In this document: in pieces, positions 10,759 through 22,478 of the stretch
How the letters are laid out: every line of letters starts with the position of its first letter
Numbering within the stretch: position 1 is the first letter of the stretch
Assembly (NCBI GenBank): GCA_001632425.1
Contig: KV425562.1
Span: 359,975-423,974 of the forward strand
Direction of reading: 5' to 3'
DNA: 64,000 nt
DNA from: Neolentinus lepideus HHB14362 ss-1
Taxonomy: Eukaryota > Basidiomycota > Agaricomycetes > Gloeophyllales > Gloeophyllaceae
Made by a program: the position numbers and the translations under genes
The notes under the pieces: generated by a model
What the model was told of the DNA's origin: nothing
Seen by the model: the letters and a program-made list of their open reading frames with translations, nothing else
Databases searched by the model: none

Positions 10759-13700
10759 AGCAATGAGTATGTGGATGGCAAGCTGCCCCCTCAGCGTGCC
10801 TGTTCTCTGAACATTTGACCTGGTAGTCTTCAAAATTTTTCTGATCCTGCTGCCGGTCTTGAAAATACTGCCGTGCGAGTTGACAAGTTCTAACTTAGGG
10901 CCAGTCTTCATCTATTTGATTATCGACAAAGCTATCAGTCTGGTATTGAATTGGTTTGACACTTTCTGTCCCGAAGGGTCTATAACCAGGACCTCGGACC
11001 TGCCTCACTCTAATTATCTCAAATGCAGCTTGCAGCTGTTTCGCTTCGGAACAGAAGATGTCATGGGGTGCTTCAAATTTCAATCATGCTGCTCATAATG
11101 TCTCACTGTTATTTATAGTCCTGAAGGTTTCCCCACTTCGTCAAAAGATGCATATGGTGAAATGGTCTGGAGCCCCCGGCTATCAGCCACTGTTCGGCGA
11201 GCTCGAGGTGACAATAGTGCAGACCGTGCAGACCGCACAGACTCCGTGCGTGTTAGGACAGCGCGGGCTCTGCGGCCACGAGCCTGGGGTAAATGAACGG
11301 TAACATAATACGGTGCGGATGATATCCCCTTCTATAGGTCTTCCCCTGTGAAACCATCAGACATGGTGGCATTGGTGGGAACAGGAGTGCGATTAAGCAC
11401 CCAGGTGAGTGCCTGCCTTTGACTGCTGGCTCAGGCTAATCAAGACACCGGTGAGGCCATCGAGAAACTGAGGCCATCGAGAAACTCAGGTCACTATCCG
11501 ATGAAATTCACTTCATCAAGTGATCTACAGGCGTTCTGTGCTCTTTCGGAACGGAGGCCCGACAGCGACGTTACCACCGTCGGGGTTTGGAGCTATATAC
11601 TATTGCCAAGTCGCCATGCTTCCAAACGACCATCACCAGGTCTGTCTGGTATCTGTGGACCGCGAGGTTCAGCATGTGAAGTGCCTGCTAGTTTTCCGTG
11701 TCTTGCTCACTGTCTTTACCAGATGAATCATTACTATGATGTCACGGCCGCAGGACCAGAATTGCCAGGACGTCGGTAAAGAGGCTGTTTACCCGCTATA
11801 GCCAGCGAACGCTTCTGGGAGACCATCTCCCGCAAGTTACGTAGCAGCCCTCGGGCATCATTGCTTGTTGTCCGATGCTGTCAGCTAAGGTCCGGCGTTG
11901 TGATCCTCGTGGTATGCGATGATGATTATGGCGTGCGGATAGGATGAAATACACCGCACCTGCAGCATAGGGAAGTTCGATGGAATCCCCCGCAGGTATT
12001 TTGGATGCAATAGAGATCTTTGCGCGCGAATGGTTTGTCTTAATGAAGGTGTGTCTCTTGTTGAAGAAGTAATGAACACACGTATCTTGGTCCAATCGCC
12101 GCCTGATAAGACTAGTTCAGAAGGTTTATGAAGTCCAATACCGGCTCCGAACCCAAGTACGGTGGATCTGCCATCGCTAAGCAGGGATAGACACCGGCAA
12201 CCGGAGCCGGAGATTGTCATCGGGGCATCGTACAATTATACTCCTTCCGGCAATCGGGTAAATCACCGTCGCTGGATTACGGCTATTTATCCAAATCGGC
12301 CTCAGATGTGCAATATGCGCCCGGTGGAATGTTACCAAAGCTTGACTGCAGAAATCTGGAACACCTCGCTCACGTATGAGGGCAGAGCATGAAGGCACAA
12401 ATATCAGGGCGTGTTCAGAGAAGCCCTATTCTGAGAGCGAGGGATTACAGCCCGAATTCAGAGTGACCTTGCGAATGCGTGACGCAGCCGGAGGGACGGG
12501 CACGAACGGCTGTTTACTCACGCCGGAGGCTCTGGAGCGTCTGGAGCATATAAAAGCACTGGGTAGCTTGTGTCCAGGCATTCAGACTACCCATCTCTTC
12601 AGCGCTAGAAGTCGTCGTCTCTATTATCCCCTTCCACTGAGTCGTCTCTCCCATCGACGCATGGGACGTACATCTTGGCAAGGGTGAATGCTCAACGGCC
12701 AACACCAGGCATCGTCGTTTGCATAGTCCTCGTCGAGTACAGTCGAGCCAATCTATGTGCGTTCACATGGACGAGCGACCGCACTCTTGCGATGGATGAC
12801 TGCGACGACGATATCTAGCGACACTGTCGTCGAGTCATTCTCTTCTCATGTGCCTCTGATTCCATTTCACTCTGTCTCTTGTTCGTCCGAGGATCAAGAC
12901 AATCGTTGGAAGCTGAAGTCACCGGAAGGAGACGACGGACAAGGTGTAAGCGCCAATATCCCTAGACGTCGACCAAAGAAATGACAGAAGCCTCTTTCAG
13001 AGTCTAAAAGCTTGTTGAGCGGGAAGTTAACCGTAGGGTAATAGGGTAGGATTTGCATCATCACTGTAGCTGCCGGCGGTACGCATTGCGCTCGTGCCTG
13101 GTCCGCTTCAGATAAGATACAACCTTTTGTTACCGGAGAAGGGCCTTGATGGCCTTTTCATGGGAATACGCTTTGTCTGGTAAGGTATGCCGTCCTCTCC
13201 GAATCGGATGTGATACTTTCGGCATTATCATGGGTGATAGCAGAGGTACCTGTAACAGAGATCTTTCATCTCTACCCTTGGAGATCAACACCATTCATAG
13301 AGAGGAGAATTTGAATAATTGTGAAATAGTGAGAGGGGTTATTACCGGTGCTGTTACCTCGGATATTTTACCTCCGACCGTTAGAGATATTCATCTGACT
13401 TTGGAAAAAGAACAGGTGTATGTATACGGTACGACCAGTCATAGTCCATGGCCAGCTGCATCAAAAGAGCATGACGATGGATCTCAACGAACTTCAGTTC
13501 CGTTTGAATGCCTTCTTAGGAGGCACAGCCATCGTCACGGTACCGGATACTAATCACGTGGCCAGTGACCGATCGCGCCCATATCCGGCCATCAACTGCG
13601 CGGGTTATCATTGTCCCACACAAAATCACGATCACTCGATACAACTGGCCCGCAATACCGCAAGTCGAGCAGCAAAATGCCTATCAATAGGTCTATAAAG

Positions 13701-14651
13701 CAGAACCCAAGACCAAGTTGAAGAAATTCGTCAGTTTTTTTTCTGCGGACTTACCTTAAGGCAAGGGCGCAGGCGGCAAGAATATTCGGTGACGACATCG
13801 AGAAACGAGTCTGTAGATCAATGCATAGTGCATTATTTATTTCCGGTATATCACATTACATTTATTATGTTATACACACGATATTTGAGGCCGCTATGTA
13901 TGTAGGACTCTGAATAGTTGATCATGAAAGAGTCACTGACGCTCCGTTCGATCCAGCCACACCACTACACGACGGGACTCGTGTCCCTGTTGCAGTGAAT
14001 TTCCCTGCACTGGAAGAGAAAGCGTCTAACCATTCCATCATTCGTCTTGTTGCACAGCAATTGGGCAAAAATCCATTGGGCCATGTTACACTCCATTGCA
14101 CAATACTTAGCTGAGTGTTCAGACCCGCGCAGCTGTCGATTCGTCTACAAACATTACTGATGTGTTTAAATACCACCATAGGACTTGCCGCAAAACGATG
14201 ACTTTGGCTATCATCCAGCCTACCAGGTCTATGCACCTGTGGCATCAATGCATCACTACCTGCTGTGGCTGAATACGGACAATATTTATTGAGGGTCAAA
14301 ATCTGGACTAAACAAATTATTATCCCTTGAAATCAGTCCTCTTTGTGTTCACACTCCGGCAGCTCCAAATTGCTCTTGATACGTAAATCCGACTCTCTTC
14401 CAGCCCTGTCTCTGCCATTACGTGCGCTGTGAATGAGTCTACATCGATGAAGGAAAGTAAAACATGCTGAAAATTTGCGAACAACTTCCACTAGGCCTGG
14501 CAAGACCCCAAAATTTGTTGCGCAATTGACATGAAGTGTCACCGATGATGGAATGCTTAAATTCGATAACAACGAGAAAACAAGTACAAACACAAGTAAC
14601 GCAAACGACGTAGATCGTCCCCAAGTGCGAGAGACGCATCCGCTTCGTCCT
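10759..14651. other. 3.9 kb region, unresolved, with decayed exon-like pieces
   Basis: No domain was recognised. The plus strand has exon-like stretches: 11123-11211 (reads SPEGFPTSSKDAYGEMVWSP), 11341-11404 (VFPCETIRHGGIGGNRS, followed by a CAG-GTGAGT donor) and 11435-11520 (QDTGEAIEKLR...), the last broken by a 17-bp tandem duplication. A minus-strand open frame at 10895-11083 and a plus-strand frame at 13146-13553 (segment IVRGVITGAVTSDILPP) are also unassigned. The simplest reading is one or more pseudogenes; an intact many-exon gene is not excluded. Confidence 0.3.
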
Positions 14652-15939
14652 CTATCTTCCAGCACCCCCAACGCCAATCGCCGTCCTGATGAACGGTGCT
14701 GAAGCACTCATGGGCCCAAAGCTGGCGGAAGGTGGCAGAGGTGTAGGGATGGAGCCTCCAATCGCAGGTGTTGGTAGAGACGAGCCAACGCTCAATCCAT
14801 TTTGCGTGGGCTGACTAGGCGCCGGAGTTTGAGCATCCCTAGAGAGTCCACGGTCATCTCGCTCTGCAATGGTTGCGCCGCCTCGTCCTGGATCTGGAAG
14901 GCCATTTGGTACGGAGAAGGTTTGGCCGAGACCGTAGAGCTTGCCGTTGTATTCTGCGTCGTCAAGGCGGTCGTTGAAGTAGAGGTCGCGCATCTTGAAG
15001 AACGTAGATGCGGTAAGGAGGGAGTCCGAACCTGCTTGATGAGACTGTCCCTGACGAGCAACCTGGATCGGCGGTATAGGCAGGATTAATATAAATTGTG
15101 TTTGCAAATAGCAGAGTAACTCACACCAAGATCATCCGCGACGTCTTGCAAGCCGCCCTTCAGTATCTTACAAGCACGCATCATGAACTTAACATCGTAT
15201 ATAGTGGGGAACCATGTCCGTAGAACTTCAAAGAAACGCTCTTCGGTCATGGGTAATGACATGGCAGTAAGCAGCTTGACGAAGTATCCAAAGTCATAGC
15301 CGCTACATGCAAGAGTAAGTGGAATCATGACAAGGGTGACGTGTCAGACAGAGCTTGAAAACAGAGAAATCATACAACTGACCTATGAAATGATATCCAC
15401 TTTGTCTCGTCCGTCAACACCAGCCCCGACGAGATCATAAGTTCAGCAAAATCATTGGGCTCGATCCCGATCTCCTCATGTCGGTCAAAGTCTATCCCCG
15501 ACTTCTCCAATAAATCCACGGACTCCGGGGAGTACATATCGCTTCTTCCATCAATACTTGCGGTCAGTAACGTAAGGCTACGAGAGGTGGAAAGCCATAC
15601 TCAACGCTGAAACGGAAGTTGAACTGCCATGTTGAAACCTCTGGTGGATGCTGGCCCTTGTCGTCCGCGAGGGTGATACCGACTTGGATGATCTTTAGCA
15701 GGTCAACGTTGCATCGCATAGTCTGGTAGTGGTAATCCGACGACGTCTTGAATGTCCCTATTGGACGTGCCACGACTCCAGGGAACTCCGTGTCCTGGGT
15801 CATGCATGAGCGGGGTTAACACGTTATGGGCGCCCTGATCACGTACCATTGCAACATAAGGATATTTGTCGATCAGATTCCTAATGTTTCGCATCTCCTG
15901 TTCCAAGTTGGGCGCCCATACTTCACGTATTCGAGTCAT
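14652..15939 (-). CDS. POP2: CCR4-NOT deadenylase subunit Caf1/Pop2
   Basis: Catalytic CAF1 (POP2, CNOT7/8) subunit of the CCR4-NOT complex. It shortens mRNA poly(A) tails in the cytoplasm. Seen: start MTRIREVWAPNLEQEM; the DEDDh nuclease signature with DTEFPG (Asp, Glu), GYDFGYFVKLL (Asp) and HQAGSDSLLT (His and Asp). Conserved blocks MRCNVDLLKIIQ, SWQFNFRF-like TWQFNFRF, GIEPNDFAELM, FPTIYDVKFMMR and GGLQDVADDLGV are all present. Introns are read after VAM, after FNFRFSV, inside SFH|SGYDF, and after DDLG. The C-terminal roughly 90 residues are Pro/Ser/Gly-rich low-complexity sequence (ends GVGGAGR), typical of the basidiomycete version. The frame stays open upstream to 16026, but MTRIREVW matches the family start, so 15939 is chosen. 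Confidence 0.95.
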
Positions 15940-17985
15940 AACGAGGTAGCAAGCACGACGAAGTACTAGTTCGAATACAAGATACGCGGTAGCGCGCTTC
16001 GCGAGATCACAGCACTGCGCAGCCACCCCACGTTTCTCACGAAGAACATACCCGTATTAGGCAAGTTAATAAGTTCGATGACTTCGAGGCATTTTGTTTG
16101 CAAGAGAACACAAAAGGAATAACAAGCTCACATGAATAGTAACTGCTTGCTTTTTATATGGCTAATAGAACCACTAACCTGCCTCTGAATTCCCTTGGGA
16201 AGCCGCGACAGCGGCAGTTCATTCAGATGCCCTCACGATCATGCAAACTGCATGACGGAAGCCTGAAATGAATAAAACTGTTGTCACTACTCAGAGATTA
16301 CATATTGCAACTGCGAGTACGCATTTTTCGAAGCTCAGGTTGATAAACTGATGAAGCTTGCCCCCGACCCATTACGCAAGTTCACTCATTTTAGCGGCGA
16401 GAATAATCTGGGGTTTAGACCAGCGTATATCGTGATACTGACAAACCAGCATGAATTAATACATATTCAACAAATCATCCTCCGCTCAAAGACCTCCGAT
16501 TTTATGTCAAAAAGCCAGCACAAAGTTGCAGGAGTCGAAACATTCTCTAACGCTTCCCACGTGGGTCGAGTTAATGACCGCCCTTCCGCCCTTCCTCGGT
16601 CCATATCTCCCTTAACAAGATGGAGTGGTAATCGACCATTAGACATGGTGAGGCTTGATTCTCGAGAGCCCTTGTAAATATATGCGGTATCAAAGTGGTC
16701 GCCCCACGTTTCCTGCCGTCAATAGCACGGTCCATCGTGTCTTCAGGATTACAAAGAAGATCGAGTACATTGCAATATAGTACGAGCTCGCCAGGACAAT
16801 TGTGCAGCCTGACAATCTCGACATGTGTATCTTCAGCCGAGAACATGCTTCTAGTAGCACTGATAGGGACAAGATCGCATCATATTTGCAAAAGCCAAAT
16901 CGGTGCGATTCCAAGCAAGACAAGACCTGAGTAAGCTGTAGAGGTAATTAGCGAAAGTCGGGACCTCTTAGGCTTTGTCGACGCACCGACGCTTAGGTTC
17001 CTTTCAATTATAGCAGAACCACGAACTACGAGTCGACGAAGCCAACGATTAAAAACATGTTTTCCCTCGCTATTAGAGTCTCTACAAGCTGACGCAAGGA
17101 GACAGCCTGAGAAGCCATTGGGTCCAAAGCCAGCGGATAAGTGAGATCCCAGCGCAGGCAGCTCAATACTCCATGACCTGGGACCGATCGACCAGCCGTA
17201 AACAGGTCAAAGAATCCATGGATCGGACAGATCCACACCAATACCATCCATCATCTTCCGCCGCATGGGAAGCGGGAGGCGTTCTGATGGTGCACACCGC
17301 AGCGTGTAATCCAGTCTTCTGCAACACGGCTGATGGGTAATGGAAGTACGAGGCGCTTATCCAACATTATCGATCACGGATATACCAGATCAAGAACCCG
17401 AGCGTCGTCGCATAGAACTGAGACAGAAGCTAAGAACGCACTGTCAGCAGACTATTAGACAAACAGACGTCCGCAACATGAGGTTTACTGCCAGGGACGC
17501 CGTTCCATCGATTGCTGCGGCTAGCGTGTGGAAATAGGCGCGGGGCTGACTCGGTGGAACTACAGCGTCGCTACGCCTCTATCGACCACGGGATGGCCCG
17601 CCAACGTACTGGTCGCAAAGGATTTGTTATTTGCAGAGTGTTTTCAACGTAATAGCACTGCGAACAAACCGTATCTGATCGGCCTTAGGAAACATCGGAA
17701 CCACTCGTGACAGGTTGCTCTTGGAGCAGTCCGCGGTAGCGGCTCTTCAGCTTCAGTGTATGCAAAGGAATGACGCAACAGTAGGAATTAGACGAACCAG
17801 AGTTCGCATCTGTCGAAGGACTGGAGTTACGCTAGAGGCAATTCTGCTAACACTTGTCCGAGAACGAGCGGTCCAGTGACGCAACGTAGCTAGACCCGAA
17901 TGTAAACGGAACATTTATTACATCAGGCAAACACGGAAGAGACGCAGGAAAACGTACAACTGAACTTCATTTCGGGCGAGATCCG
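15940..17985. other. Intergenic stretch upstream of CAF1
   Basis: No recognised gene. A minus-strand frame at 16571-16846 (starts MFSAEDTHVEIVRLHNC) overlaps another hydrophobic frame at 16690-16923, and several 60-80 codon frames occur elsewhere. None has a family resemblance or a coherent splice pattern. The first few hundred bases are presumably the CAF1 promoter and 5' UTR. Confidence 0.3.
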
Positions 17986-17986
17986 T

Positions 17987-18454
17987 GTGTATCCCAAGTT
18001 TTGGTACCAGCACGCTTATAGCATTAAGAAACCCCAAGGAGTAACAAGGTTATTGCGTATATCGTACTGCGTCTGGAGACGAAAACGCAGGGCACAAAAT
18101 ACAAGAATCCGTGACATAAATGCCAAAGGGCTCTACGGTCTATGCCGCGATACGACCAAGGTGATAGATCGAGTCCCATCCGACGCAAGGACCATAGAGA
18201 TACCAGGAGTTCCGATATTGGCAGAAGACTTCTTTGTAGTCAAGAATAGGCTCCAAATCCACGCGACAGATCCCAAAGAAGAGAGCATAGGAGACAGCGG
18301 CGGTGCTTTTGGAGGCCCCGTGGTAGAAATAGCATCACTCTTGGCCGGCATGAAGCTCCGGAATGGTCAGGAGTTGCGGCCATCTGTCAAGAGACAACAT
18401 AAGCTCCTGGGAGGAATTGACGGCTATTTTCTCACTAGCAATTCATCGCAATAA
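17987..18454 (+). CDS. Unidentified open reading frame, about 155 codons
   Basis: I do not recognise this frame. It is open for 155 codons and remains open upstream of 17987, where it reads NVQLNFISGEIRVYPKFWYQ; no ATG begins it, so it would be an internal or 3' exon of a larger gene, or a remnant. The product is basic in its first half (WRRKRRAQ) and contains IGDSGGAFGGPV in its second half, which superficially recalls the GDSGG active-site motif of chymotrypsin-like proteases, but no His/Asp partners are visible. It ends at TAA 18452-18454, 460 bp before the CENPB-type gene. It may not be a real gene. Confidence 0.25.
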   Translation: MYPKFWYQHAYSIKKPQGVTRLLRISYCVWRRKRRAQNTRIRDINAKGLYGLCRDTTKVIDRVPSDARTIEIPGVPILAEDFFVVKNRLQIHATDPKEESIGDSGGAFGGPVVEIASLLAGMKLRNGQELRPSVKRQHKLLGGIDGYFLTSNSSQ

Positions 18455-18916
18455 ACAGGACAAAGTTTTGCTATGTCCACTCCGCACGGTAGTACGGTGA
18501 CCTTGGAAGGCTGTGAATTCGGTATAAGGACGCACGTTATGTCCGATTCGCGGAGACGCGTCGATCTTTGTGGCGAATCTGCAGAGACATCGCCATGGTA
18601 CTTGGAGAATTTTCAGAGTACAATGCATTTATTGTATTATTGAGGTATAAGACACGTCGAGAACAAAGAGATCAGGCGACGAGTACAAGGGCGATGGAAT
18701 CAGAGTAACAAAGAGCGTAATCGATGCTTACGTACGACGCGTCTGATGGTGGCTGAAGGACTTTTCGGTCCTTGCTGTCCTTTACGGGGCCGACTTGGGG
18801 GCGTCCGGCCACTTTCCTGAGTGCGCCTACAAATCTTTTTTGGTTTCAGGAGATTTGTTTAGTTCTGGACGCTCACGGAATCGTGGTCACAAGTAAATGC
18901 ACATTATCGTGTATCG

Positions 18917-21051
18917 ATGGACAACTGTGACGCGGATGTATATCCAAGCCTCGTGCCCCCCCTTCTTGCCTCATCTAACCCAACCCGCACCGACGCGTCA
19001 ATAGGCGTATCGCACTGGCAAATGAGCCAGCAGTCTCCTCCAAATAGTTCCGCATCTTCTTCATCCCAATCATCCGCTATGTTCGCTGTTGCAGGTCGCT
19101 CCCAAGGGTCTCATCATCCCCAACCCGCATATCTCCCAGCAGGCAGTTACCATCAGTCGCATTCTCAGCACAGTCCCACCACTACTTATGAACATGAAAG
19201 GCAGGAACCTTCATTGGATTCGCCACAGGTCCATGGTAGTATCGGTCCTATTCGACCACAGACGCAGCGAGGCCATAGGGGAGGGCGTCCGAGCCTCCGG
19301 TGGGATGGATCGTCTGGGCTGAGTGGCGAAAATATGAACATTGTATGTGACTTCCAGAGATCGCTCGACTATTATTCTTACCGGTCCTCAGCGGCCTATT
19401 CAGGCTGGGGACTTCGTGAATTATTCCCGTCCGCATACTCCGAATAATTTCCCTCGTAATTATCAGCATCCTTTGACGCAGTCTGCAAGAGTCGCTGGGT
19501 CAGAATCGATGCAACATGCTTGGGCGACGAGCACTCAGGTGCAGACGCATATAACAAACTATTATCATAGTCAACAGACGCATAGTCGATCAGACTCGAC
19601 ATCCACGTCGAATCCGCGCTCTGCATCACCGGCCCTTAGTGTTGCATCTGCCATGACGTCTCAATCCTCCGCAGGCTCTGCGCCCAACTCGCAGACCTTT
19701 TCCACGTTTCCATCTGCACCTACTTCGGGGAACATGTCACCAGCTATAGTCCGCCAGAAGCATCGCAAGCAGCGGTTGTTTAATGTGGACCGTCGCTCGA
19801 TATGCGTCTATGCGAACGAAAATCCACATCTGCGGCAGGAAGACATCGCAGCCCAATATGGAGTGGAACGGAGCACCATAAGCAAGATTCTCAAGCAGAA
19901 GGCCCGTTGGCTGAATGTCCCAGCTGATGAAGAGCTAAAAGTAGCTAAGCACAGGTACGCTAGATTGTTGGACGCAGCTGGGTGCCCTCACGATGGTATC
20001 ATTTAGGCCAACGAAATTCCCGGAGATCGAGCTGGAATTGCGTGACTGGCTGTTCGACTGCAAAGAAGATAACATTCAACTCACGGACGCCCTTATCAGG
20101 AACAAGGCAAAAGAGATAGCTCGTGGTATGCGGATCTCAGACGACAAGTTCAAGGCAAGCTCAGGATGGGTCGAAAATTTCAAGCATCGCCACGGGATTC
20201 GTAAAGGCATCTGGCACGGTGACGGACGAGACTGGGCTCTCGCTCGGGCCCTTGGTGAACGAGGCGATGACCCGCATGTCGAGATGGACCACCGGCCTCC
20301 GGTAGATGTCTCGGCCGACGAAGAGCTGTTACGCCGAGCTGCAGAGAATGACCGCCAAACTGCTGCTGTCAGTACCACTGCTGAGGATTATGGTCCTGAA
20401 TCTGAGGACGAGGAGTCTGCCGACCGGAGCTCCCGTCATATGGACGTCCAACCTCCTTCTCAGCGACAGTCCCCAATCCCCATACAGCAATCGTCTCCTC
20501 CTGTCATACAGCACCAGTCAACCCCCACCGTGCAGCAGTCACCATCCACTGTGCAGCACCAACCTTCATCCACTATCCAGCATCAGTCGCCGACGACCAT
20601 GCAGCCAGTTTGGCAACCGGCTCCGCAGCCATATCCCTCTCCTCCTGCTCCCAGTATGACTGGTCCCAGCATGCAGGCACCCATGCACCTGGAGCATCCG
20701 CAAGTCGCTACTCAACCTCCTGCTCATTATTCAGCCGCCTCCGCCATGCCGCCTCCCCATCATGCCCCTCCGAACCATCACGGAGTACCTGAGCCTTCTG
20801 CACAACAGGCCATGATTCCTCACGAGTCGACCGTCTCTTACGCTCAGCCCTATCAAAATGCTGTCCAGTCCCTGCCACAATCCACTGCTGTTGATTCGGT
20901 TGATGCCCATACAGCCATGACCACAGTTTTGCGGTGGGTCGAATCGCAAGGGGCGAATCTCGTCACTCATGATCAACGTCAAACACTCATGTTCGTCATG
21001 CGTACCCTGGACCGTCAAGTCCTTGTCGTTCCGTCATTTAACCGCAATTAA
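18917..21051 (+). CDS. HTH CENPB-type DNA-binding protein (Abp1/Cbp-like)
   Basis: A 677-residue nuclear DNA-binding protein. Relatives of this architecture (ARS-binding/CENP-B-like proteins) descend from pogo transposases and bind centromeric or other sites; the specific role here is unknown. Seen: Ser/Gln/Pro-rich N-terminal half; an N-terminal CENP-B-type helix-turn-helix around residues 270-325 (HRKQRLFNVDRR ... QEDIAAQYGVERSTISKIL); a second CENPB-type domain (ELRDWLFDCKEDNI ... WVENFKHRHGIRKG); then a long Gln/Pro/His-rich tail. Exons 18917-19342, 19392-19954, 20007-21051; introns of 49 and 52 bp; lengths sum to 2034 nt, in frame. There is no DDE endonuclease domain, so it is a domesticated factor, not an active transposase. 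Confidence 0.85.
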
Positions 21052-21989
21052 TGACCGTTCGTTCTTGAAAAGCCATCAACCATCTCGTCGTCGCCGCTGC
21101 CTCGTGTCGTCTCTTTATTCTCGTCAGGATCAATCACCAGGGTTTCAAGAAGTCATGCCTCTCAGTTTTTCTTAACTTCATTCATCATCCATGTGTTCAT
21201 TATCATTCCATCCCAATCACTCTCCCCGCCAAGTTTCGTTCGTGGCATACTGCATCATTGGTCTCCCCATCGCATTTGTAACACTGTAATACCCTGCATG
21301 CATTCTCGTGTTCTCCATACACAATCATTGGTGTTTCGGTAGTGTCAGTTTCTATTGTGCGGACTGAAGTTGATAGCCGCCTGTTGTGTTTTGGCAATAC
21401 ATCAGTTCTGTCTCGTGCCCTGCGCACTTGTTGTTTTATTTGTTACTGAAACATGGTAATACATAGAACCAGAAACAGCCAATCTTCCAGGTATCATAGC
21501 CCTAAGACGAATACCCGTTATTGTGAGAAGAGTCCTAAGAGCGACACGATCGAATCGGCGTCGCAATTGATCTCGGTGGAATCCACTATTCGTATTACCA
21601 CGGACAGGAGAGGAAAGACCCTCGGCCGCAAGTAAGCCATTTAGAGTTCCCAGCGTCCGCAAGAATCTGCTTCCAGATAGATGGGAGCCTCTCATCTAAT
21701 GGTTATCAGGCAAATTATCCCCGCGGCGAAGTGTCCTCGGTGACCGAATGTCTTCGACTTCGAGCCACAGAGTTATTGACATATGATCACATGCATCCAT
21801 GAGGTCCCGCGTTAAAACGTATATTGACGAGAATCACAGCTCATCTGGTACCTTGTATGACGGACACGAACGGTGGAAGCGCCGGATTCATGACTTCCCC
21901 TTCTTCTTAGTCCCCACCTTTGCAGAGCTTTCCGCCCTACGGTCAAAGCCCAATATTAATACAAGGGTATATGGAAGCGAATGATAGCC
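21052..21989. other. Intergenic between CENPB-type gene and UPF0390 gene
   Basis: Contains the 3' flanks of the flanking genes, which converge here. Only short frames without similarity are seen. Nothing else is supported. Confidence 0.4.
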
Positions 21990-22299
21990 TTACGGTTCCG
22001 GGGCGGCATTCTTCATGATGGTCAGTTTCCCCGAAGACGCCGCAGCGACCATCTGTCGTTCAATGGAGTTACTGATCTTAGCACTCAATTTCTGTGGCAC
22101 GGGGCGTTATTTCATTGCATGAATGTCCGTAGATATCGCGGAACTATACCTTGTGCATGGCAGCCTGCTGTACAGCTGAGTTTTGCTTCGGTGCAACATA
22201 TCTCTTCCCCTTCTTAGTGTTGGCTCCGGCTTTCGCAGAATGTCTAGCAGAAGCCCTTGAGGTCTTCAACGTCAGGCCTTTCGTTTTGCCTTGGACCAT
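21990..22299 (-). CDS. UPF0390 family protein (C19orf53 / L10K homologue)
   Basis: A small basic protein of 83 residues in the UPF0390 family (human C19orf53, Leydig cell tumour 10 kDa homologue), a nuclear/nucleolar protein of unknown function. Seen: start MVQGKTKGL, basic SRASARHSAKAG segment, GKRYVAPK, then IERQMVAAASSGKLTIMK at the C terminus; these are the family landmarks. Exon 1 is 22299-22150, intron 22149-22092 (GTATAG...CCACAG), exon 2 is 22091-21990. Lengths sum to 252 nt, in frame. It is divergently arranged with the NDUFA9-like gene, the two ATGs being 180 bp apart, so a shared promoter is likely. Confidence 0.9.
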
Positions 22300-22478
22300 T
22301 ATATTTCGGCAAGGCCAGGTATAGCGGACAGCAACGAGGCTGGAGCAAAGCAAAGAAGATTCGAATTCGCAAGACCCGCAGTGCAGTTGCCGGATTGGTG
22401 CATTGCGTTGAGCGGGGGTTGCCGGAAGTCGTGTCCGGGCAGGTTGGTGCGCTTCGAGGTCGAGCTGCAGATAAATAG

